Assembly: GCA_028716265.1 (NCBI GenBank)
Contig: JAQUQD010000019.1
Coordinates: forward strand, 1 to 42,562
Origin: Bacteroidales bacterium
Lineage (GTDB): Bacteria > Bacteroidota > Bacteroidia > Bacteroidales > JAGONC01
Length of the DNA stretch: 42,562 bases
Reading direction: 5' to 3'
The translations under genes and the position numbers were made by a program. Below are positions 13,983 to 21,878 of the stretch, one piece after another. The notes under the pieces were generated by a model. The model had not been told where the DNA came from. It ran no database searches and saw only the letters and a program-made list of their open reading frames with translations. How positions within the stretch are numbered: the first letter of the stretch is position 1; the number at the start of each line of letters is the position of its first letter.

Positions 13983-16832
13983 ATGTTGTTTGACTCGCTG
14001 GAACATCTTGATCCGCATGATTTTATCCTCATCAAGGGAGCACGGGTCCATAACCTTAAAAATCTTTCCGTTGCTCTTCCGCGCAATCAACTGATCGTGA
14101 TCACCGGTCTTTCAGGCTCTGGGAAGTCATCGCTTGCCTTCGACACCTTGTATGCCGACGGACAGCGGCGTTATGTGGAGAGCCTGAGTTCATACGCCCG
14201 TCAGTTTTTAGGAAGGATGAGCAAGCCGGAGGTGGAGTCCATCAAGGGCATTGCCCCGGCCATCGCCATCGAGCAAAAGGTCAACTCCCGGAATCCTCGT
14301 TCCACCGTGGGTACATCCACCGAGATCTATGAATACCTTAAACTATTGTTCGCCCGTATCGGAAAGACCTATTCTCCTGTTTCGGGAAAGATCGTCAAAC
14401 GGCATACTGTGTCGGATGTGGTTGACCACATCGAACAGTTTGAACCCGGTACGAGGTTTCTCATTCTGTGTCCGCTGATCATCAAAGCGAACCGGAAACT
14501 CGGAGAACAGCTTACGGTACTGCTCCAACAGGGATTCAGCAGGATTTACTGTGACGGCGACATCCTCCGGATCGACGATCTCCTGAAAGGATCGGACTCA
14601 ACAGTCTCCGATGAGCCGCTTTACCTGGTCATCGACCGGATGGTCTATCAACCCGGAGACGAGGACCTGCAGGCCCGCATGGCTGATTCAGCCGAACTTG
14701 CATTCTATGAAGGAGACGGGACCTGTATTGTCGGTTCCTTCACTGATACGGAGGAGACCCGCATGGTCTTTACCAACCGGTATGAGCTGGACGGCCTCAC
14801 GTTCGAAGAACCCAGCACCAACCTGTTCAGCTTCAACAATCCCTACGGTGCATGCAAGAAGTGTGAAGGTTTTGGCAGCATCATCGGCATTGACGAGGAC
14901 CTGGTCATTCCCAACAAAAGCCTTTCGATCTACGAGGATGCGGTCGCCTGCTGGAAAGGTGAAAAAATGAGCGAGTGGAAAGATGTGCTGGTAATGAACG
15001 CTTACCGGTTCGGCTTTCCGATCTATAAACCGTTTTATGAGCTGACGGAAGAGCAGAGGCAGCTTTTATGGACAGGCAATGAGCATTTCAGCGGGCTGAA
15101 CGATTTCTTTAGATATGTTGAAGAGCAGACGTACAAGATCCAGTACAGGGTCATGCTGAGCCGGTACAGGGGAAAAACCGTGTGTCCCGAGTGCAGGGGC
15201 ACCCGGCTCCGGAAAGATGCCAACTATGTAAAGGTAGGTGGCAGATCCATCTCCGAGGTGGTGTTGATGCCTGTCAGCCAGTCGTTGTCTTTTTTCCGTA
15301 CCATCGAGCTCACGGAAGCCGACCGGCTGATCGCCGGCAGGTTGCTGAAAGAGATCACCAACAGGCTGCAGTTCCTGGAGGACGTAGGGCTGGGTTACCT
15401 GACACTGAACCGTTTATCCTCCAGCTTATCCGGCGGTGAGTCACAGCGTATCAACCTGGCCACCTCGCTGGGAAGCAATCTAGTTGGATCCATGTACATC
15501 CTGGATGAGCCCAGCATCGGGCTGCATCCACGTGACACGCACCGTCTGATCGGTGTTTTGAAGCAGCTGCGGGATCTGGGGAATACGGTGATCGTGGTGG
15601 AGCATGACGAAGACATCATCCGTGCCGCCGATCAGGTTATCGATATCGGTCCCATGGCCGGAAGTCACGGGGGAGAACTTATCTTCCAGGGTAATTACGA
15701 TGAGCTCATCCGTGACAAGGTGAGTCTCACGGGGCAGTACCTCTCCCAACAGCGGCACATTCCATTACCGCCGCTGCGAAGGAATTGGAAAGATTATATT
15801 GAGATCATTGGGGCCAGGGAACATAATCTGAAAGGGATTACGGTCAGGTTCCCGCTCAACGTGTTTACCTGTGTCACAGGAGTCAGCGGCTCAGGCAAGA
15901 CTACCCTTGTAAAAAAGATCCTTTACACAGCACTGAAAAAGATACACGGCGGGTACGCCGAAAAAACGGGGAAATTCGATAAGCTCGACGGGGATTACCA
16001 GCGACTGGGAAATCTCGAAATGGTGGATCAGAACCCTATCGGAAGGTCAACGCGTTCCAATCCCGCAACTTATGTCAAAGCATACGACGACATCCGGCAG
16101 TTGTTTGCCGATCAGCAGCTTGCGCAGATCAGGGGATACAAACCGGGCTTCTTCTCGTTTAATGTTCCGGGCGGCCGTTGTGAAGAATGTGAGGGGGAAG
16201 GGACGGTTAAGATCGAGATGCAATTCATGGCCGACATTTACCTCACGTGTGAAAGCTGCGATGGCAAGCGGTTCAGGGAGGAAGTACTGGATGTCAAATA
16301 CCAGGGCCATACGATCAGCGACATCCTGGATCTGACCGTATCGCAGGGCATTCAGCTTTTTGAAGGCAACAAGAAAAAGAATTCTGTGGAGAGCAGGATC
16401 GTCACCAGGCTCCGGCCGCTTGAAGATGTTGGCCTGGGATACCTCAAGCTGGGACAATCCTCCAGTACGCTGAGCGGCGGCGAGGCGCAACGGACTAAGC
16501 TGGCCTATTTCCTTGCCAAAGGAGCCACTGAAGTACCCACCCTGTTCATCTTCGACGAACCCACTACTGGACTTCATTTCCATGACATCCACAAGCTTCT
16601 GGATGCATTTCATGCCCTCATCGAACGGGGTCACTCCATCCTTGTGATCGAGCATAACATGGAAGTCATCAAGTGTGCCGACTGGATCATCGACCTGGGG
16701 CCAGAGGGAGGAGAGGCTGGAGGATATGTCGTTTTTGAGGGCACACCCGAGGAGATGATCTCAACCAATGGATCCTACACCAGTCATTTCCTGAAACAGA
16801 AGCTTCTGACGGAGAAAACTCATCAACCCTAA
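13983..16832 (+). CDS. uvrA: Excinuclease ABC subunit A
   Basis: This 949-residue protein is a full-length UvrA, the damage-recognition ATPase of nucleotide excision repair. Both ABC modules are intact. The first Walker A is GLSGSGKSSLAFDTLYADGQ and the first signature is LSGGESQRINLA with LDEPSIGLHPRD. The second Walker A is GVSGSGKTTLVKK and the second signature is LSGGEAQRTKLA with FDEPTTGLH. The zinc modules are present (CKKCEGFG with CPECRGTRL, and CEECEGEG with CESCDGKRF). A possible -7 box TAATTTTG lies at 13958-13965, divergent from the sigma promoter. A cyclase-like gene starts 11 bases after the stop codon, so uvrA heads a rightward cluster that continues into a metal transporter. 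Confidence 0.97.
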   Translation: MLFDSLEHLDPHDFILIKGARVHNLKNLSVALPRNQLIVITGLSGSGKSSLAFDTLYADGQRRYVESLSSYARQFLGRMSKPEVESIKGIAPAIAIEQKVNSRNPRSTVGTSTEIYEYLKLLFARIGKTYSPVSGKIVKRHTVSDVVDHIEQFEPGTRFLILCPLIIKANRKLGEQLTVLLQQGFSRIYCDGDILRIDDLLKGSDSTVSDEPLYLVIDRMVYQPGDEDLQARMADSAELAFYEGDGTCIVGSFTDTEETRMVFTNRYELDGLTFEEPSTNLFSFNNPYGACKKCEGFGSIIGIDEDLVIPNKSLSIYEDAVACWKGEKMSEWKDVLVMNAYRFGFPIYKPFYELTEEQRQLLWTGNEHFSGLNDFFRYVEEQTYKIQYRVMLSRYRGKTVCPECRGTRLRKDANYVKVGGRSISEVVLMPVSQSLSFFRTIELTEADRLIAGRLLKEITNRLQFLEDVGLGYLTLNRLSSSLSGGESQRINLATSLGSNLVGSMYILDEPSIGLHPRDTHRLIGVLKQLRDLGNTVIVVEHDEDIIRAADQVIDIGPMAGSHGGELIFQGNYDELIRDKVSLTGQYLSQQRHIPLPPLRRNWKDYIEIIGAREHNLKGITVRFPLNVFTCVTGVSGSGKTTLVKKILYTALKKIHGGYAEKTGKFDKLDGDYQRLGNLEMVDQNPIGRSTRSNPATYVKAYDDIRQLFADQQLAQIRGYKPGFFSFNVPGGRCEECEGEGTVKIEMQFMADIYLTCESCDGKRFREEVLDVKYQGHTISDILDLTVSQGIQLFEGNKKKNSVESRIVTRLRPLEDVGLGYLKLGQSSSTLSGGEAQRTKLAYFLAKGATEVPTLFIFDEPTTGLHFHDIHKLLDAFHALIERGHSILVIEHNMEVIKCADWIIDLGPEGGEAGGYVVFEGTPEEMISTNGSYTSHFLKQKLLTEKTHQP

Positions 16833-16843
16833 TTGAACGAACT

Positions 16844-17779
16844 ATGTTGAAATCAATAAAAGTCCTGGAGGACCACGAGATCCAAAACATTCTGTCGGAA
16901 CTGGACAAGCGGGTAGTGTTTGAAAAGACCAACATCATCCCCGAATCCTTTGATCTTTACGACCGGTTAAGGACCTATGTTAAGTATGACCGTATCGGAT
17001 TCAAATCGGTGCTCGGGATCGACATTTTCCAGTACAGCGGCTTTGGTGAGTTTGAGCAGACCTTGCTCCCTTTCGTCTTTAAAACGATCTTCAAGAGCAC
17101 AATCCAGTTGTGCCTCGAAAATCACTCCTATATCTTTCAGAAATATACCAAGGAGGATATCGAAAAATGCTTCATCAGTACGGGCGACGGGGGATTCCTT
17201 ATCTTTGACACTCCTTTGCATTCCCTGATCTTTGCCTGCAACCTGGCCGTCATCCTACGCATTTACAACTCGTTCCATTACTATCCCAAGCTCAGCAGGA
17301 TCGTGGGAGCCATCACTTTCCGTTATGCGATCACCTACGACAAGATCTATTCGTTTGAGGACAACTATTACGGGCGCGCTGTGATCAACAATGCCCGCAT
17401 TCTCCAGAAAGATAACCTGAACAGATGCCTTATCGACGAAAATGTATTCCGCTGGTTCACATTGAACATCGACGGACTCGAAAACCTTCAGATCCTTACC
17501 ATCCAGGACATTGCCAACATTTTTGAGTTCAATAAATATTACGACAGGGACATATTGCTCAAGCGGTATGATGAGATCTTTGAAAATGAACCCTCGCGCA
17601 GGTACGGGATCATCAACTCGGATGTGCTGGAGATCGGCAAGATCAAGTCGAAGGAAGCGGAGATGAACATTTACAACCTGCACCTGCAGGTCACCATGAA
17701 CCTGTACAACGATGACGACCGGACGCAGATGCGGACGATCACGGCGAGCCTGGGGAATCTTAATACGTCGGGGATATGA
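16844..17779 (+). CDS. Degenerate class III nucleotide cyclase-like protein
   Basis: This 311-residue soluble protein shows the order of class III adenylate/guanylate cyclase motifs in residues about 50-205. SVLGIDIFQYSGFG holds a first metal-type aspartate (D60). STGDGGFLIFD holds the second (D115). YYGRAVINNARIL corresponds to the segment with the catalytic asparagine and arginine. R185 is kept, but the position four residues before it is isoleucine. The purine-specifying lysine position also appears changed. Catalysis is therefore doubtful, and a nucleotide-binding or regulatory role is possible. The last 100 residues are helical and unassigned. The stop overlaps the transporter gene (ATGA) and the start is 11 bases after uvrA, so it is within an operon. 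A second, better-conserved cyclase is at 20282-20929. Confidence 0.6.
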   Translation: MLKSIKVLEDHEIQNILSELDKRVVFEKTNIIPESFDLYDRLRTYVKYDRIGFKSVLGIDIFQYSGFGEFEQTLLPFVFKTIFKSTIQLCLENHSYIFQKYTKEDIEKCFISTGDGGFLIFDTPLHSLIFACNLAVILRIYNSFHYYPKLSRIVGAITFRYAITYDKIYSFEDNYYGRAVINNARILQKDNLNRCLIDENVFRWFTLNIDGLENLQILTIQDIANIFEFNKYYDRDILLKRYDEIFENEPSRRYGIINSDVLEIGKIKSKEAEMNIYNLHLQVTMNLYNDDDRTQMRTITASLGNLNTSGI

Positions 17780-18672
17780 GAGGAGAGAAAGGAGAAAGGA
17801 GAGATGGGGGATGGGGATGGGGGTGTATTGTGGTAATTACAGGGGTGGTAATCTTATTTGCCATGAATGGATGCTGGAATCAGATACTGATTGAAAAGCC
17901 CATCGTTACGGTTAGTATTTTACCGCAGAAGTTCTGGGTGGAGCAGATTGCGGGAGACCGTTTCACCGTTCAGGTGATGGTGCCACCGGGGGTTGACTAT
18001 CACACCTGGGAACCATCCCCGAAGGACATGAAAAACCTCTCCGCTTCATCGCTCTATTTCAGTATGGGTACCCTTGATTTTGAAAGAGCTTACCTGAGCA
18101 GGTTCCGGTCGGCCAATCCCAGGATGGTCGTGGTCGGTCCCCCCGGCGATCTGGACCTGATCAGCGACGACCACCTCCATGGCGGTACCGATCCGCATTT
18201 CTGGTTATCGTGCGCTGAGGTAAGAAAGGTGATCGCTCCCATGGTTCAGGCCATCGTTCAGGCGGATCCGGCCCATGGGGACACCTATCAGCAGAATTAT
18301 GCCAGGTTCCTGCGGGAAATCGACACGCTGGAGACCTATCTATCCGGACAGCTTCGTCCGCTGAAAGACAGGACCGTGATCATCTATCATCCTGCCCTGG
18401 CTTATCTGGCCCGGGATTATGGCTTCCATCAGGTATCCATTGAGGAGGAAGGAAAAAACCCTTCGGCACTCCACATGAAAGAGATCGTCGATCTGGCCAG
18501 GCAGGAGCAGATCAGCACGATCCTGGTCCAGCGGCAGATCGACCAGGAGATGGCTGCGGGAATCGCAGATGAGATCGGCGGACAGGTTGAAGTCATTGAT
18601 CCCCTGGCCTATTCCTGGATGGATAATTTGCGGGAGATCGCCAGGATACTGAATCGTATACACCCATTGTGA
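17776..18672 (+). CDS. Zinc/manganese-type ABC transporter substrate-binding lipoprotein
   Basis: This 298-residue protein belongs to the ZnuA/TroA cluster-9 binding proteins that capture Zn(II) or Mn(II) outside the inner membrane. Likely metal ligands are the histidines in VDYHTWEPSP, TDPHFWLS and YHPALAYLA, plus the acidic residue in EVIDPLAYSW. Only a very short histidine loop is present (DDHLHGG). A hydrophobic signal ends at a possible lipobox (AMNGC, C33). The ATG at 17776 overlaps the previous stop as ATGA, but residues 2-16 translate a purine-rich AG tract; an in-frame GTG at 17830 is an alternative. The ATPase gene follows 6 bases after the stop. Metal specificity cannot be read. 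Confidence 0.85.
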   Translation: MRGEKGERRDGGWGWGCIVVITGVVILFAMNGCWNQILIEKPIVTVSILPQKFWVEQIAGDRFTVQVMVPPGVDYHTWEPSPKDMKNLSASSLYFSMGTLDFERAYLSRFRSANPRMVVVGPPGDLDLISDDHLHGGTDPHFWLSCAEVRKVIAPMVQAIVQADPAHGDTYQQNYARFLREIDTLETYLSGQLRPLKDRTVIIYHPALAYLARDYGFHQVSIEEEGKNPSALHMKEIVDLARQEQISTILVQRQIDQEMAAGIADEIGGQVEVIDPLAYSWMDNLREIARILNRIHPL

Positions 18673-18678
18673 CAGGCT

Positions 18679-19437
18679 ATGGACAGACTCGTTGAACTGG
18701 ACAGGATAACGGCTGGGTACGGCGGCCAGGCTGTGCTGAAGGAAGTCAGCCTGATCATCCGTGAACCTGACTTTATCGGAGTCATCGGCCCCAACGGAGG
18801 CGGCAAGACCACCCTGCTCAGGGTGATCATCGGATTGCTGGCACCTTTTTCCGGTTCGGTCCGCTATCATGCCACAGGTGAGGAGCGGTATAATTTCATC
18901 GGGTACCTTCCGCAGCTCATGCAATTTGATCCCAGGTTTCCGATCACGGCCATGGATGTCGTCCTGTCGGGCATCATGACAGGAAACCGGCTGATGCGGA
19001 GGGTGACGGCCAAGGAAAGGAAGCAGGCGCTCCAGTTGCTCGAACAGATGGGCGTCGCCCACCTGCACGACAAAGCCATCGGTGAGTTATCGGGAGGTGA
19101 AAGGCAGCGTCTGTTCCTGTGCCGGTCGATCATCTCCGGACCGCGGCTGTTGATCCTGGACGAGCCGGATACGTTTGTCGACAACCGGTTCGAGCACGAC
19201 CTCTATGATATCCTCAGGGACCTGAATGAGCGCATGGCGGTGATCATGGTGTCGCATGACCTGGGCACGATCTCGGGCAATGTCAAAACGATCGCATGTG
19301 TGAACCGGAACCTTCATTACCATCCTTCCAACATTATCACCGAACAGCAGCTGGCAGCCTATGATTGTCCGATACAGCTGATCACGCATGGCAATGTACC
19401 GCATACGGTCTTAAAAAAGCACGAACCATGGCAATGA
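18679..19437 (+). CDS. Zinc/manganese-type ABC transporter ATP-binding protein
   Basis: This 252-residue protein is the ATPase of the metal transporter. Walker A is GPNGGGKTTLLR, the ABC signature is LSGGERQRLFL, Walker B is LLILDEPDTFVD and the switch histidine is in MVSHDLG. The segment FPITAMDVVLSGIM is typical of the ZnuC/TroB group. It is cytoplasmic, works as a dimer with the permease at 19428-20234, and its stop overlaps that gene's start region. Confidence 0.93.
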   Translation: MDRLVELDRITAGYGGQAVLKEVSLIIREPDFIGVIGPNGGGKTTLLRVIIGLLAPFSGSVRYHATGEERYNFIGYLPQLMQFDPRFPITAMDVVLSGIMTGNRLMRRVTAKERKQALQLLEQMGVAHLHDKAIGELSGGERQRLFLCRSIISGPRLLILDEPDTFVDNRFEHDLYDILRDLNERMAVIMVSHDLGTISGNVKTIACVNRNLHYHPSNIITEQQLAAYDCPIQLITHGNVPHTVLKKHEPWQ

Positions 19438-20234
19438 TCTTTATGGAAATACTCTCCTACCGGTTCTTCCAGTTTGCTCTGGCGGCAGCGATGCTAACAA
19501 GCATCCTCTGCGGCCTCATCGGCACCTACATCGTCTCGCGCCGGATGGTCTTTATCAGCGGCGGGATCACGCACACCTCGTTCGGAGGTATCGGGATCGG
19601 GTATTTTCTCGGCATTCCACCCATGATCGGAGCGGCTGTTTTCAGCGTATTGTCCGCACTGGGAATCGAGTATTTTTCAAGAAAGGGAGATATCCGCAAC
19701 GATTCCATGATCGCCATATTCTGGGCACTGGGCATGGCGCTGGGGATCCTGTTCATTTTTTTAACACCCGGGTACGCCCCCAACCTGATGAGTTATCTCT
19801 TCGGAAACATCCTCACGATCAGCAAGGCTGAGTTGCTCGCACTGGCCATTCTGACCGTGATCACCCTGGCGGCCTTTATCCTGTTCTACAGACCCATACT
19901 GTATATTGCATTCGATGAGGAGTTTGCCCGCACACGGCTGCTACCGGTCCAGCTCATCAAGTATTTGATCATCAGTATTATAGCATTGACCATTGTTTTC
20001 AGTATCCGGGTGGCGGGCATCATTCTGATCATCTCCCTGCTGACGATCCCTCAGACAGCGGCCAATTTGCTGACCCGGCGTTTCGACCGGATCGCCGTCT
20101 ATGCCATTCTTCTGGGGCTAGTCGGTAACATCGGGGGACTGATTCTTTCCTATTACCTGAACATCCCTTCGGGAGCTGCGATCATCCTATGCCTGGTGGT
20201 GATCTTTGTTGTGGTCAGGTTGTTAAAGAGATAA
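19428..20234 (+). CDS. Zinc/manganese-type ABC transporter permease
   Basis: From the ATG at 19428 this is a 268-residue permease of the ZnuB/TroC family with about eight membrane segments. Landmarks are GLIGTYIVSRRMVFISGGI, the start of the conserved SGGITHTSFGGIGIGY region, and IRVAGIILIISLLTIPQTAANL near the C-terminus. ATG codons at 19434 and 19443 are alternative starts; the first two lie within the end of the ATPase gene. An open frame from 19365 extends further, but its extra residues are an out-of-frame reading of the ATPase. It completes the binding protein-ATPase-permease set and is followed at once by a strong hairpin terminator. Confidence 0.92.
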   Translation: MAMIFMEILSYRFFQFALAAAMLTSILCGLIGTYIVSRRMVFISGGITHTSFGGIGIGYFLGIPPMIGAAVFSVLSALGIEYFSRKGDIRNDSMIAIFWALGMALGILFIFLTPGYAPNLMSYLFGNILTISKAELLALAILTVITLAAFILFYRPILYIAFDEEFARTRLLPVQLIKYLIISIIALTIVFSIRVAGIILIISLLTIPQTAANLLTRRFDRIAVYAILLGLVGNIGGLILSYYLNIPSGAAIILCLVVIFVVVRLLKR

Positions 20235-20274
20235 AAAGGGATGACATCCCCTGGCAGGGGATGTCATCCCTTTT
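20234..20274. terminator. Strong bidirectional terminator
   Basis: AAAAGGGATGACATCCCC (20234-20251) and its perfect complement (20257-20274) form an 18-bp stem with a TGGCA loop. The A-run on one side and T-run on the other suit termination in both directions. It lies exactly between two convergent genes. Confidence 0.85.
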
Positions 20275-20281
20275 CTTGCAG

Positions 20282-20929
20282 TCAGACCTGTATGACCCGA
20301 TACTCCACAGGACGTGGCACGCCTTTGAAATCTTCGATATATTTCTCGGTGATGAATTTCAGACATCCCTGTTCCTTCTGGATGTTCTCGGTAGCAATAT
20401 CTTCCTGCACTTTCTGATAAAATTTCTCACTCAGTACGATACGGTAAGGCTTGGCCTTCGACATCAGTCTGGCCGAAAGGTCGATGTCCTTGCCATAATA
20501 GTCGTTGTACCCCTCCAGGAAGGTAACATTGTACGCTTCGGTGCAATAATGGATGGCCACTTTGCAGGGCAGAAAAAGTCCGTCCACGGGGAAATTCTTG
20601 ATATTGTCGAGTGTTGCGTAGATTTCCTCCAGCAGGGCGAAGCATGTCCGGAAGGTGGTCTTCTGATGAAGAACGTTCTCCGGTATGTAAAGCATGATCT
20701 CATCGCCGATGCCTTTGACGATGTTATCGGGGAAATCGTTGAGCAGGGAGATAAAGTTGAACGTATTGTTAAGTTTCTGTCCCCATTTGGTGAAAGGCTC
20801 GCGGTACTTGATCCACGTGGAATCGACGATGTCGATGAACAGGCACACCCCGGGGCATTTTGGAACATCCTGAAGCAGGCGCTCAATATTCGGCGACCGG
20901 GGATCCTTATCGTGAATCCATTGAGCCAT
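20282..20929 (-). CDS. Class III adenylate/guanylate cyclase-type protein
   Basis: This 215-residue protein is a single class III cyclase domain with little else. The metal-binding aspartates are D33 in CLFIDIVDST and D76 in VKGIGDEIML. K72 occupies the position that favours ATP in adenylate cyclases. YYGKDIDLSARLMSKA matches the segment with the catalytic asparagine and arginine, with aspartate at the asparagine position and arginine kept. Activity is plausible but not assured. There is no membrane segment or signal. It is the last gene of a leftward operon, 4 bases after a STAS protein gene and downstream of an RsbW-like kinase. Its output is thus likely set by partner switching, which is inference from context. 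Confidence 0.75.
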   Translation of the reverse strand: MAQWIHDKDPRSPNIERLLQDVPKCPGVCLFIDIVDSTWIKYREPFTKWGQKLNNTFNFISLLNDFPDNIVKGIGDEIMLYIPENVLHQKTTFRTCFALLEEIYATLDNIKNFPVDGLFLPCKVAIHYCTEAYNVTFLEGYNDYYGKDIDLSARLMSKAKPYRIVLSEKFYQKVQEDIATENIQKEQGCLKFITEKYIEDFKGVPRPVEYRVIQV

Positions 20930-20933
20930 CGCT

Positions 20934-21266
20934 TCAGAATTGTTTCATGGCTTCCTGACGCGTCGCGAAGATAGAGAAAATGCTGGTAAAGCCGGAGATC
21001 TCAAAAATCTCGCGGATATTTTCCTGCAGGCAGCACAGGACGAACCTTCCCTTGACGGAATTGACCTTCTTCAATCCCATCAGCATAATACGCAGCCCGG
21101 AGCTGCTGATGTAGGACAGATCGGTGCAGTCAACCAGGAGGTGGATCCGGTTGTCATCGATCAGTTTCATGATCTTCTCTTCGAGAAAACTGTAATTGGT
21201 AGTGTCCAGCCTGCCTCTTAATTCTAGGATCACCACACCATCCTGTAAAGTGTCGACGATTTCCAT
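20934..21266 (-). CDS. STAS-domain anti-sigma factor antagonist (RsbV/SpoIIAA type)
   Basis: From the ATG at 21266 this is a 110-residue stand-alone STAS domain. The opening VVILELRGRLDTTNYSFLEE and the switch segment LSYISSSGLRIML are classic. Ser55 in the SSSG motif lines up with the serine phosphorylated by RsbW/SpoIIAB kinases. An open frame from 21356 adds 30 residues that read the upstream kinase gene out of frame, so I reject it. The kinase gene ends 7 bases upstream and the cyclase begins 4 bases downstream. In known systems the unphosphorylated form binds and sequesters the kinase. Here a cyclase sits in the place a sigma factor would normally take. Confidence 0.88.
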   Translation of the reverse strand: MEIVDTLQDGVVILELRGRLDTTNYSFLEEKIMKLIDDNRIHLLVDCTDLSYISSSGLRIMLMGLKKVNSVKGRFVLCCLQENIREIFEISGFTSIFSIFATRQEAMKQF

Positions 21267-21273
21267 GGGGGTA

Positions 21274-21690
21274 TTATTTAACTTGTTTAGACAACAGTAA
21301 TCGGTTCTTATTGCCGGACCGCTCATACGAGCAGGTATCCATGATCTCCCTGACAAAATAGATTCCCAATCCTCCTATCTTGCGCTCTTCCAGCGATTTA
21401 TCCAGGTCTTCGGGTGCATCCACGTGGAATGGATTAAAAGGTTTGCCGTCATCTTCAATCCGCAACCTGAGCATATCATTTTTCAGTGACATACGTATGG
21501 AAATATCGTGTACCTGATCATCGTCAAATCCATAGAAGATGATATTTGTGATCAGCTCTTCAAGAACCAGGTTGATTGAAAAGATATTTTTAGCAGAGAG
21601 ATTCCACTCATCTCCTTGTCTCTCAATGAATTCACGAATCCTCTCCAATTCCTGAATATCGTTACGGATGATAATACGTGCGGTTGTCAT
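21274..21690 (-). CDS. RsbW/SpoIIAB-type serine protein kinase (HATPase_c)
   Basis: This 138-residue protein is a stand-alone GHKL ATPase of the anti-sigma kinase group. The N-box is LVLEELITNIIFYGF, the G1 segment is RIEDDGKPFNP and the G2 region is KIGGLGIYFVREIMD. No dimerisation/histidine domain is present, which separates it from two-component kinases. It should phosphorylate the STAS partner encoded 7 bases downstream. It is the first gene of a three-gene leftward operon. No full consensus promoter was found before it; the region is shared with the divergent STAND gene. Confidence 0.88.
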   Translation of the reverse strand: MTTARIIIRNDIQELERIREFIERQGDEWNLSAKNIFSINLVLEELITNIIFYGFDDDQVHDISIRMSLKNDMLRLRIEDDGKPFNPFHVDAPEDLDKSLEERKIGGLGIYFVREIMDTCSYERSGNKNRLLLSKQVK

Positions 21691-21754
21691 CAGCGGTAGT
21701 ATTACCTGGAATTGTTACGTTATTCATCCCGTAAAGTTAATAAGTTTTTTAAGC

Positions 21755-21762
21755 TATCTTTG
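21755..21762 (+). promoter_or_regulatory. Possible -7 promoter box for the STAND/WD40 gene
   Basis: TATCTTTG fits TAnnTTTG and lies 117 bases before the start codon at 21879. No good -33 element was seen. The leader contains two TTTACCGATG words (21811-21820 and 21872-21881), the second including the start codon. Confidence 0.35.
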
Positions 21763-21878
21763 ATTTTCGATGTAAAGTAAATAATTTAGGAGGATTTTAC
21801 AGGATAGAGATTTACCGATGGCGAGGCTGATAAACACACCATGATTGTTTTTGTATCCCTTGTAAATACGGTTTACCG

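Noticed and set aside
19365..19427. Longer start for the metal transporter permease
   Set aside because: The extra 21 residues are an out-of-frame reading of the ATPase gene; family-like sequence begins after 19428.
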